From NCBI GenBank assembly GCA_019285715.1, contig CP079108.1:2929001-2993000 (forward strand): a DNA stretch of 64,000 bases, written 5' to 3'. The stretch's first letter is position 1, and each line of letters starts with the position of its first letter. The translations under genes were made by a program, and so were the position numbers. Below, in pieces: positions 17,807 through 25,412 of this stretch. The notes below the pieces were generated by a model that saw nothing but the letters and a program-made list of their open reading frames with translations, was not told the DNA's origin and made no database searches. Source of the stretch: Sphingosinicellaceae bacterium. GTDB taxonomy: Bacteria > Pseudomonadota > Alphaproteobacteria > Sphingomonadales > Sphingomonadaceae.

Positions 17807-18468
17807 CAACCGAGGTTGAACGCCACCGGCAGGCTGATATCGATCCTGGCCGGCCAGTCGACCGGTAGCCGCGGCAACGGCTGCGCCCGCGCCACGGCGT
17901 CCAGCGCCTCGCGATCGATGGCGACGGCACCGGAGCTCGATTCGATCCACGGCTCCGTCACCCGTCCCTCACGATCGAGGACGAAGTGCAGCACCACAAC
18001 GCCCTGATCGCCGGCATGTTGGGCCGCAACGGGATAGATCCGGTAATGGGCAAGATGCGCCTGCAGCAGGAGGCGAAAGGCGGCGGTCTCGGCGCTTGGG
18101 ATGTCGGCAATCTCGCGCACGGTCGGGGTGACCGCTGTCACGATTGTGCCACGATCGCCGATCGTGCCGGGAGCCGAGTGGTCGCTGGTCGCGGTCTGCA
18201 GCGGCGCGGCGGATGCGACCTGCAGACGCTCGCGAGACTGCGTTTTCTCCACCACAGGGTCGAGGGCTGCGGCGGCCGCGGTTTCGCCAGGCGTCTGCTC
18301 CACGATGGGCAGCAGCGCGAAGACCTTGAGCGAACCGGCGGCGGCCGGGTGGCTGACGATCGGTTGGGAGCGCTCGATGGCGGTCAGCAGCGCATAACCG
18401 AGCGCCAGATGTGCCGACACCGACAGGAAGAGCACAGCGAGCCGGGACGGGTCCCACTGGCTAATCAT
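17806..18468 (-). CDS. TonB-family energy transducer
   Basis: A 220-residue TonB-like protein. It has one N-terminal membrane anchor at about 9-28 (RLAVLFLSVSAHLALGYALL), a flexible middle, and a C-terminal TonB domain at about 130-220. The domain contains LAHYRIYPVAAQHAGDQGVVVLHFVLDREGRV and SGAVAIDREALDAV. The middle is less proline-rich than usual. It opens a leftward four-gene cassette (TonB, STN, sigma, FecR) whose members overlap or nearly touch. It lies 233 bp from the divergent TpsB start. A second, proline-rich TonB is encoded at 22500, so the two may have separate roles. Confidence 0.82.
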   Translation of the reverse strand: MISQWDPSRLAVLFLSVSAHLALGYALLTAIERSQPIVSHPAAAGSLKVFALLPIVEQTPGETAAAAALDPVVEKTQSRERLQVASAAPLQTATSDHSAPGTIGDRGTIVTAVTPTVREIADIPSAETAAFRLLLQAHLAHYRIYPVAAQHAGDQGVVVLHFVLDREGRVTEPWIESSSGAVAIDREALDAVARAQPLPRLPVDWPARIDISLPVAFNLG

Positions 18469-18701
18469 GGTCCCACTGTCCGATCACTAAAGAAGGGCTT
18501 GGTAGAGGGCGTTTGTCACATATTGATGACGTAGGCCGAGATTCCGTCTCGCGGCGGCCGCCGAACCGCCGGCCGAAAATAAGTGCTTCGCATTTCTGCC
18601 CGGCGCGGATCCTTCAAACGAGGGGGATCGAGCATGTTTGCCGGACGATCGACTTTGCATGGGAACGCGCCTTCCGACCGGGTCGGCGCGATGGGGTGTT
18701 G

Positions 18702-20327
18702 ATGATTCATAGAATAAGCCTGCTCGCGCCGGTCGCTCGCGCCGTCTTGCTGGTGACGGCCGGGCTGGCAGCGCCGGTGCTTGCGCAGTCAGCGGCGCCG
18801 GTGCCGCCGGCGCCGCCGGCTGCGGTTGCGGCAGCGACGTTCGACGTGTTGGCGATTGCTGTGAGTGGCAACACGGTGTTGCCCCCGGCGGAGGTCGAGG
18901 CGCTGGTCTATCCATCGATGGGTCCGGGCAAGACCGCGACGGACATCGAGGTAGCGCGCGCGGCGTTGCAGGCGGCGTTCGAGAAGCGCGGCTATGCGAC
19001 GGTATCGGTGATAATTCCCGAGCAGTCGGTGGACAGCGGCACCATCCAGCTCGAGGTGCAGGCGCAGGCGATCGGCACCGTGACCGTGGCCGGGGGCAAG
19101 CGGACGACCGCGGACTGGGTGCTGAAGCGGGCGCCCTCGCTGGCGGCGGGGACGGTGCCCGACTTCACCGCGGTGCAGCGCGATATCGTCGGGTTGAACC
19201 GCTCGGCGGACCGCAAGGTCAGCCCGGCGGTCACGGCGGGCGTGGCGCCGGGCACGGTCGACGTGGTGCTGAACGTCGCGGACAAATTGCCCCTGCACGG
19301 CACCCTTGAGGTCAACAACTTCAGCTCGGTAGCGACCAGTGACCTGCGGGTCGCGGCGTCGCTGCGCTACGACGACCTATGGGGGCGCGGCGACAGCATC
19401 TCCGTCTCGGCGCAGACCGCGCCGCGCCGTTCCAAGGACGGCACCGTGGTGTCGGGCAATTACCTGGCGCGGGTCGGCGGCATCCAGCTGATGGCCTACG
19501 GGGTCTATTCGGACAGCGATATCGCGGTCGTCGGCGGCACCAGCGTCATCGGCCGAGGCACCATCTTCGGCGGCCGTGCCATCGTGCCGCTGAGCCAGAG
19601 CGCGGGCTTCTACCAGAGCCTGACCGCGGGCCTCGACTGGAAGAAATTCAAGGAAGACGTCCGGCTCGGCGCCGACCGCGATTCCGCGCCGATCGAGTAT
19701 TTCCCGGTGACGGTCGGCTGGCGCGGCGACTGGACCGGCGACCGGGTGCAGTCGAACGCCGGCCTGACGACGGTCTTCGGCGTGCGCGGGGCCGGCGACG
19801 ATGCGGTGCGGTTCGACTACAAGCGCTACGGCGCCAAGCCCAATTTCTTCATCGTCAAGGCTGAACTCGGGCAGACCCGGACGCTGGGCGACTTCGAGGT
19901 CTACGCCCACGCCGGCGCGCAATGGTCTCCCGACCCGCTGATCTCCAACGAGGGCTTTTCGCTCGGCGGCATGGAAAGCGTGCGCGGGCTGTACGAGTCC
20001 GAGGCACTCGGCGACTGGGGGATCGCGGCGCAGTCCGAGCTTCGCCTGCCCGAGCTGTCGTCGCTGTTCGGGACCGCGGGCGGCGCCGGCAAGCCGGTCG
20101 GGTCGCTGCGGGTCGTGCTGTTCGCCGACGGCGGTACGGCGGGCATCCACCGGCCACTCGCCGGGCAGGAGCGGCGCTGGACACTTGGCTCCACCGGGGT
20201 CGGCGTCCGCTTCAAGGTCTTCAACTATCTCAACGGCGCCGGCGACTTCGGCACGCCGCTGGTCGACGGCCCGGACTCCCGGTCCGGCTCGCTTTTTGCT
20301 CGATTCCGTATCTGGGGGGAATTTTAA
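18702..20327 (+). CDS. TpsB/ShlB-FhaC-type outer-membrane two-partner secretion transporter
   Basis: A 541-residue outer-membrane transporter. Signal sequence at about 1-25 (LLVTAGLAAPVLAQ). A POTRA-like part includes VSGNTVLPPAEVEALVYPSMG, AAFEKRGYATVSVIIPEQ and IQLEVQAQAIGTVTV. The 16-strand barrel carries LRYDDLWGRGDSISVSAQTAP and the loop-L6 motif GMESVRGLYESEALGD (VRGY/F type), ending FARFRIWGEF. TpsB proteins move a large partner exoprotein through the outer membrane. ATG 18702 is preceded by a three-codon frame, ATGGGGTGTTGATG, whose stop overlaps it. An earlier in-frame ATG at 18513 would spoil the signal peptide. The next gene starts directly after its TAA. Confidence 0.9.
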   Translation: MIHRISLLAPVARAVLLVTAGLAAPVLAQSAAPVPPAPPAAVAAATFDVLAIAVSGNTVLPPAEVEALVYPSMGPGKTATDIEVARAALQAAFEKRGYATVSVIIPEQSVDSGTIQLEVQAQAIGTVTVAGGKRTTADWVLKRAPSLAAGTVPDFTAVQRDIVGLNRSADRKVSPAVTAGVAPGTVDVVLNVADKLPLHGTLEVNNFSSVATSDLRVAASLRYDDLWGRGDSISVSAQTAPRRSKDGTVVSGNYLARVGGIQLMAYGVYSDSDIAVVGGTSVIGRGTIFGGRAIVPLSQSAGFYQSLTAGLDWKKFKEDVRLGADRDSAPIEYFPVTVGWRGDWTGDRVQSNAGLTTVFGVRGAGDDAVRFDYKRYGAKPNFFIVKAELGQTRTLGDFEVYAHAGAQWSPDPLISNEGFSLGGMESVRGLYESEALGDWGIAAQSELRLPELSSLFGTAGGAGKPVGSLRVVLFADGGTAGIHRPLAGQERRWTLGSTGVGVRFKVFNYLNGAGDFGTPLVDGPDSRSGSLFARFRIWGEF

Positions 20328-22067
20328 ATGTCTTTGTCCGAACGCCTTAAGCGGGGCCTCCTGACGGGGGCGCTGGCCGCCACGACGGCGCTGAGTTTTG
20401 CCGCGCCCGCACACGCCTGGTGGCAGGGCGACTATGCCTATCGCACCCGGATCAACCTCGATGCAACGGCGGCCGGCGTCGCCACCGAGGTCGTGCGCGC
20501 GCCGATCCTCGTCCGGCTGCACCAGGGCAACTTCAGCTTCGCGGACGTGAAGCCGGACGGCTCCGACCTGCGCTTCGTCGGCGGTGACGACCGCACGCCG
20601 CTCAAGTTCAGCATCGAGCGCTGGGACCCACAGGCGCAGCAGGCGCTGGTCTGGGTCGACGTGACCGCGATCAAGTCCGGCGCGCGGTCGGCGATCTATG
20701 CCTATTACGGCAACAAGACCGCCAAGCCCGGCCAGGACCCGGCCGGGACCTTCAACGGCTACCGCGCGGTCTATCACTTCGACGGCAGCGAGTTGCACGA
20801 CGCGACCGTCAACAACGTCGCCGCCGGCGGTGGTGCGGGGACCACGCCCGGGCTGATCGGCCAGGGGCTGAAGCTCGATGGCACGACCCCGGCGACGATC
20901 GCCGCTGCTGCCTTCCCGGGCGGTCCGCTCGGCGTTTCGCTGTGGGTCAAGCCAGGAGCCGCCGCCGGCCACCTGCTCGACGTGCCGGGCAGCGCCGCGC
21001 TGGTGCTGGAGGGCGGCCGCCTGTTCCTCGAGGCGAACGGAAAGCGCAGCGCCGGGGCACCGCTCCCGGCCGGCACCTGGGCGCATGTCGCGCTGTCGAA
21101 CGACGGCGCGAAGACCCTGCTCTATGTCAACGGCCAGCCCGCCGGCGAGGTCGCGGGCGCATTGCCGGCCGCGACCGGACCCGCCGCCATCGGCACCGGC
21201 TTCACCGGGACCGTCGACGAACTGCGGGTCTCGGCCGGTGCGCTGTCACAAGGCGCCACTCAGCTCGCCACCGCCAGCGAGGGGCAGACGTCGAAGCTTC
21301 TGAGCTTCGACACCGCCGAGCAGACTGAAGGCCCGGGCCACAACTACTTCGGCATCCTGTTCGCGGCGCTGACCCCCGATGCGTGGGTGGTCATCGGCAT
21401 CCTCGGCATCATGCTGGCGATCGCGGTCTGGGTGATGATCACCAAGGGCCTGCTGGTCGGCCGCGTCGGGGCCGCCAACGACGACTTCCTCGACGCCTAC
21501 CAGCGCCAGGCCAAGCGCAGCACCGGCCATGACGGCCTGCCGGCGTTCGACCCCGGCGCCGGGGCGGCGAGCTCCACGCTCGGCCGCCTCTACCAGATCG
21601 GCCGGCGCGAACTCGCCGACCGCCTTGCGGAGGGCCGCGCGTCGGACTCGCGCTTCGCGATCCGGGCGCAGTCGATCGCGGCAATCCGCTCGGCACTCGA
21701 TGCTGCGCAGGTCCGCGAGAGCCAGCGCATCAACAAGCAGATGGTGCTGCTGACCATCGCCATCTCGGGCGGGCCGTTCATCGGGCTGCTCGGCACGGTG
21801 CTCGGCGTGATGATCACCTTCGCCAGCGTCGCGGCGGCGGGCGAGGTCAACATCAATGCGATCGCGCCGGGCATTGCCGCCGCGCTGCTGGCGACGGTGG
21901 CCGGCCTGGCGGTCGCGATCCCCGCGCTGTTCGGCTACAACTACCTGCTCAGCCGGGTCGAGGAGATCACCGCGGAAAACCAGATCTTCGTCGACGAGCT
22001 GGAAAAGCGCATCGCCGAGACGTGGCAGGACATCGCCGCCACTCCCGCCATGCTCGCCGCCGAGTAA
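20328..22067 (+). CDS. DUF2341-LamG-MotA/TolQ/ExbB fusion protein
   Basis: A 579-residue fusion. Signal sequence 1-30 (ending AAPAHA). A DUF2341-like domain spans about 31-135 (WWQGDYAYRTRINL, VWVDVTAIKSG, IYAYYGNKTA). A LamG/concanavalin-like domain spans about 145-305 (YRAVYHFDGSELHDAT, SLWVKPG, WAHVALSNDG, VDELRVS). Then membrane segment 1 at about 351-374, a cytoplasmic part, and the ExbB/TolQ core with segments at about 473-500 (GGPFIGLLGTVLGVMITFAS) and 511-540. Standard ExbB/TolQ lacks this large exported beta-sandwich. It follows the TpsB stop as TAAATG with GGGGGA ahead, and precedes ExbD. It probably forms the proton channel, with the periplasmic domain binding a glycan or the exoprotein. 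Confidence 0.87.
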   Translation: MSLSERLKRGLLTGALAATTALSFAAPAHAWWQGDYAYRTRINLDATAAGVATEVVRAPILVRLHQGNFSFADVKPDGSDLRFVGGDDRTPLKFSIERWDPQAQQALVWVDVTAIKSGARSAIYAYYGNKTAKPGQDPAGTFNGYRAVYHFDGSELHDATVNNVAAGGGAGTTPGLIGQGLKLDGTTPATIAAAAFPGGPLGVSLWVKPGAAAGHLLDVPGSAALVLEGGRLFLEANGKRSAGAPLPAGTWAHVALSNDGAKTLLYVNGQPAGEVAGALPAATGPAAIGTGFTGTVDELRVSAGALSQGATQLATASEGQTSKLLSFDTAEQTEGPGHNYFGILFAALTPDAWVVIGILGIMLAIAVWVMITKGLLVGRVGAANDDFLDAYQRQAKRSTGHDGLPAFDPGAGAASSTLGRLYQIGRRELADRLAEGRASDSRFAIRAQSIAAIRSALDAAQVRESQRINKQMVLLTIAISGGPFIGLLGTVLGVMITFASVAAAGEVNINAIAPGIAAALLATVAGLAVAIPALFGYNYLLSRVEEITAENQIFVDELEKRIAETWQDIAATPAMLAAE

Positions 22068-22073
22068 GCGTCG

Positions 22074-22496
22074 ATGCAGATCCAGGGCAAGAAGCCGTAC
22101 AACGAGATCAACATCACGCCGCTGGTCGACCTGACCTTCGTGTTGCTGATCATCTTCATCCTGCTGACCACGGCGGCGGTCCAGGGCATCAAGGTCGATC
22201 TGCCCTCGGCATCGTCGACGCAGGCCCTTAACCAACCCAAGTCGCGGGTCATCGCGGTCGCTGACGACGGCACCGTGTCGATCGACGCGATCCCGGTGTC
22301 GATGGCGGAGCTGGAGCTGCAGTTGCGCTCCAGCATCGCCGCGACGCCCGACCTCGCGGTGATCCTGCGCGGTGATCGCAGCGTCCAGTACGACCAGGTC
22401 ATGGCGGTGCTCGACCTGTGCTCGAAGGTCGGCGTGCCCAGCCTCGGCATGGCCGCGACCCGCCCGCCGACCACTTCGTCGACGCCGGGAGCCTGA
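22074..22496 (+). CDS. exbD: ExbD/TolR-type biopolymer transport protein
   Basis: A 140-residue ExbD-family protein with a short cytoplasmic N-terminus (NEINITPLVDLTFVLLIIF). Its single membrane helix at about 17-38 carries the conserved functional Asp in PLVDLTFV (Asp19). A periplasmic domain follows with VIAVADDGTVSID and VILRGDRSVQYDQVMAVLDLC. It starts 6 bp after the ExbB fusion and ends 3 bp before tonB, so the three are one unit. It pairs with ExbB to use the proton gradient to move TonB. Confidence 0.93.
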   Translation: MQIQGKKPYNEINITPLVDLTFVLLIIFILLTTAAVQGIKVDLPSASSTQALNQPKSRVIAVADDGTVSIDAIPVSMAELELQLRSSIAATPDLAVILRGDRSVQYDQVMAVLDLCSKVGVPSLGMAATRPPTTSSTPGA

Positions 22497-22499
22497 GTC

Positions 22500-23216
22500 A
22501 TGGCGCTCGCAGCCCCGGCCCCGACATATGACGCGGCGGCGTTCGACGCGGCGTTCGCGCAAACCCCGGTGCGGACCCGGCGAGGCCGTCGCCCGCCCAT
22601 GGGGCTGCTGGTCGCGGCGGCACTGGTCGTGGTGGTCGCGCTGATGCTGTGGCGCGGCGATGCCGTCAGCCTGCGTCCCGGCGAGCAGAAGACCGTCAAG
22701 GTCGTGCTGCCGCCACCGCCGCCACCGCCACCACCCGAGGTCAAGCCGGTCGAGAAGCCCCCTGAGCCAAAGCCGATGCCGCTCGAGACGCCAGTCACCG
22801 ACGTGCCGCCACCACCGACCCCGCAGGCCGAGCCGGTCGCGGGCGACAGCGCCCTGAGCGCACGCGAAGGGGCGGGTCCGAGCAACTACGGCCTCGCGGT
22901 CGGCGACGGCGGGGGCACCCGCATCGGCATCAAGGCCGGCAGCGGCGACAACGGGTTCGCGAATTATGCCGCCGCCGTGCTCACCGACATCCGACGGGCG
23001 ACGCAAGCCGACCCGGCACTGGCGCGGGGCCGCTACCGGGTCATGCTGGCGGTTACGGTCGACAGCGATGGGCGCATCACCACTGTGCACCTGCTCGGCA
23101 GCACCGGCAGTGCGAAGCGCGACGCCGAGATCGAGCGCCGCCTGGCCGGGCTGCAACTGTCGCAACGCCCCCCAGCCGGCCTGCCGGTGATGCGGATCGA
23201 ACTCAACGCCGCCTGA
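22500..23216 (+). CDS. tonB: TonB energy transducer, proline-rich
   Basis: A 238-residue TonB. The cytoplasmic start is about 33 residues, longer than the usual few. A membrane helix covers about 34-53 (MGLLVAAALVVVVALMLW). A periplasm-spanning proline-rich region runs from about 69 to 112, with a nine-proline run and Pro-Lys/Pro-Glu repeats. The C-terminal domain at about 150-238 has NYAAAVLTDIRRAT, YRVMLAVTVDSDGRITTVHLLGSTG and IERRLAGLQL. It completes the ExbB-ExbD-TonB set next to the TpsB gene. Targets could be the receptors in the window or an outer-membrane protein of this secretion locus. Confidence 0.9.
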   Translation: MALAAPAPTYDAAAFDAAFAQTPVRTRRGRRPPMGLLVAAALVVVVALMLWRGDAVSLRPGEQKTVKVVLPPPPPPPPPEVKPVEKPPEPKPMPLETPVTDVPPPPTPQAEPVAGDSALSAREGAGPSNYGLAVGDGGGTRIGIKAGSGDNGFANYAAAVLTDIRRATQADPALARGRYRVMLAVTVDSDGRITTVHLLGSTGSAKRDAEIERRLAGLQLSQRPPAGLPVMRIELNAA

Positions 23217-23287
23217 CCGCCCGTCACCTTCATTCGCGCGGACCATCGTCCTCCAAGGCCCGCCATCATCTTTCCAGGGAACTCATC

Positions 23288-25003
23288 ATGTCGCGTCACC
23301 GCCTGAAACTGCTGCTGCTCGCCGGGTCTGTCCTGGTCGCCGCTGCCCCCGCCGCCGCCCAGCAGGTCGACTCCAACACATTGCTCGAGGTCATGGTGCG
23401 CAAGGGCGTCGTCACCCGCGTCGAGGCCGATGCGATGATCGCCGAGGCCAAGGCGAAGGGGGCCGCCGCCGCCCCGGTCGCTACCGCCGCCGCCGTGCCC
23501 GCCGGTACGCAGGTCATCCCCTACATCCCGCAGGTCGTGCGCGACCAGTTGAAGGCAGAGCTGCGCACCGAACTTGCCGACCAGGCCAGCACCGAGGGCT
23601 GGGCCAAGCCGGGCGAGGTCGCCGAATGGACCAAGCGCATCACCATCTCGGGCGACATCCGCGTCCGCGGCGAGGGCGTCCGGTTCGACAAGCCCAAATT
23701 TACCAACGGCCTGCAGACCGGCGGCAACTACGCCGACTTTCCCAACTTCGGCGCGATCAACAGCGGTTCGGCGTTCAACCAGAATGTCGGCGCGGCCGGT
23801 TACGCCAACCCGCCCTACCTGAACACCACCGAGAACCGCGACCGCGCCCGCATCCGCGCGCGGCTGGGCATCGCGGCGCGCGTCGACGACCATGTCGTCG
23901 CCGAAGTCCGCATCGCGACCGGCTCCGACCGTTCGCCGGTGTCCACCAACCAGACGCTCGGCAGCAACGGCGAGTTCGGTAAATACTCGATCTGGCTCGA
24001 CCGTGCCGACATCCGCCTGACCCCGGTCAAGGGCGTCGAGGCCGTGCTCGGCCGCTTCGCCAACCCGTTCTGGACGTCGGAGCTACTGTTCGACGACGAT
24101 CTCAACTTCGACGGCGTCGCAACCTCGATCAACTATCCGGTTACCGACCACGTCGGGGTGTTCGCCAACGCCGGTGCGTTCCCGATCTTCAACACCGACT
24201 TCAACTTCGGCTCCAACGACGCTGGCTCGTTCGCGTCGAAGGACAAGTATCTCGTCGCCGGCCAGATCGGCATCGTCGTCACCCCGTTCGAGGCAGTCAG
24301 CCTGAAGCTCGCCGGCGGCTACTTCCGCTTCGAGAAGGTCCAGGGCGAGCTGTCGTCCCCGTGCCCGTTCAACCAGGACGTCTGCGATACTGACGCGATG
24401 CGGCCGGCATTCCAGCAGTTCGGTAACTCGCTCAAGCCCCTGCGCAATATCGTCGCCGACCCCTCGGCCGCCCCGGGCACCAGCGCCGACCGCCAATATT
24501 ACGGGCTGGCTTCGAAGTTCCAGATCCTCGACGTCCATGCCGCGCTCGACCTCGGCTTCTTCGCCGCCGCGCCGGTCCGGCTCGAGGGCGACTACGTCAA
24601 AAACCTCGGCTTCGACCGCGCCGGCATCGCCGCGACTGCGATCAACCCGTCGAGCTTCGGCCCGGGCACGACGGTCGGCACGGTGACCAAGCCTGGCGCC
24701 TTTGCCGGTGGCGACATCGGCTGGCAGGCCAATTTGATCGTCGGACAGCCCGAGCTGACCAAGCGTGGCGACTGGAAGCTGCTCGCCGGCTACCGCCACA
24801 TCGAATCCGACGCGGTCCTCGATGCGTTCGCCGACAGCGACTTCCACTTCGGCGGGACCAACGCCAAGGGCTATATCCTCGGCGGCTGGTACGCCTTCGC
24901 CAAAGGCACCTCGATCGGCGCGCGCTGGCTGTCGTCGGACGCGATCGCCGGGCCGACCTATTCGAACGACGTCCTCCAGATCGACCTGACGACCAAGTTC
25001 TGA
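23288..25003 (+). CDS. Putative outer-membrane porin (Porin_5-like)
   Basis: A 571-residue exported protein. Signal sequence is about 1-24 (LLLLAGSVLVAAAPAAAQQ). A short helical segment follows with LEVMVRKGVVTRVEADAMIAEAKAKG, then a predicted beta-barrel starting ITISGDIRVRGEGVRFDKP. Repeated amphipathic strands follow, such as NRDRARIRARLGIAARV and LLAGYRHIESDAVLD. The protein ends in the typical barrel terminus with a last Phe (VLQIDLTTKF). A pattern of this kind is common in putative porins of sphingomonads. It lies inside the secretion operon and its stop overlaps the next start (TGATG). It may be a general or glycan-specific pore. A role in exoprotein export is possible but untested. 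Confidence 0.78.
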   Translation: MSRHRLKLLLLAGSVLVAAAPAAAQQVDSNTLLEVMVRKGVVTRVEADAMIAEAKAKGAAAAPVATAAAVPAGTQVIPYIPQVVRDQLKAELRTELADQASTEGWAKPGEVAEWTKRITISGDIRVRGEGVRFDKPKFTNGLQTGGNYADFPNFGAINSGSAFNQNVGAAGYANPPYLNTTENRDRARIRARLGIAARVDDHVVAEVRIATGSDRSPVSTNQTLGSNGEFGKYSIWLDRADIRLTPVKGVEAVLGRFANPFWTSELLFDDDLNFDGVATSINYPVTDHVGVFANAGAFPIFNTDFNFGSNDAGSFASKDKYLVAGQIGIVVTPFEAVSLKLAGGYFRFEKVQGELSSPCPFNQDVCDTDAMRPAFQQFGNSLKPLRNIVADPSAAPGTSADRQYYGLASKFQILDVHAALDLGFFAAAPVRLEGDYVKNLGFDRAGIAATAINPSSFGPGTTVGTVTKPGAFAGGDIGWQANLIVGQPELTKRGDWKLLAGYRHIESDAVLDAFADSDFHFGGTNAKGYILGGWYAFAKGTSIGARWLSSDAIAGPTYSNDVLQIDLTTKF

Positions 25004-25383
25004 TGCTCCGAACTGTCTATTTTGTCGGCGTGGCGTTCGTCCTGGCGGTCGTCATGGCCGCGACCATCGCCGTGCCCTCGGCGGCGGGGCCGGTGATCGG
25101 CGGCGGCCCGATGACGCCGTGCATCGTGGTCGACATCGCCGGTACGCGCGCCGGCAGCGTCGACTGCGCCGCCGCGCGCCTCGGCGCCGCCGCCCGCACC
25201 GCGCAAGACCGCGCCGGCAGCACCGGCATCGCGGTACCGGACGCAAGATCGCCCGGCGTCGTCACCGGGGTCGCCAGCCAGACCGCGACGCGCCAGCGCA
25301 TTGGCAAAACCTTCGGCACCGGCGTCCGCCCGCAGCGGCCGCCGACGCCCGTCTACACCAACCCTATCGGCAGCCGGCCATGA
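25003..25383 (+). CDS. Small exported protein of unknown function
   Basis: A 126-residue protein not recognised as a named family. An N-terminal hydrophobic segment at about 4-28 (TVYFVGVAFVLAVVMAATIAV) acts as a signal or anchor. Two cysteines (in TPCIVVDI and SVDCAAAR) lie early in the mature part and could form a disulfide. The rest is Ala/Thr-rich, ending in a Pro-rich tail (GVRPQRPPTPVYTNP). Its ATG overlaps the porin stop, and its stop overlaps an ATG of the exoprotein reading frame by ATGA, so it belongs to the operon. Its position directly before TpsA suggests a helper of the exoprotein. That is inference. Confidence 0.6.
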   Translation: MLRTVYFVGVAFVLAVVMAATIAVPSAAGPVIGGGPMTPCIVVDIAGTRAGSVDCAAARLGAAARTAQDRAGSTGIAVPDARSPGVVTGVASQTATRQRIGKTFGTGVRPQRPPTPVYTNPIGSRP

Positions 25384-25412
25384 CGCGCCGCCCCACCCCC
25401 CGGAGACCCTCG

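Noticed and set aside
19377-23246. Long minus-strand frames opposite the TpsB, ExbB, ExbD and TonB genes
   Set aside because: Shadow frames. The plus-strand proteins have clear signal peptides, membrane segments and family motifs; the antisense ones do not.
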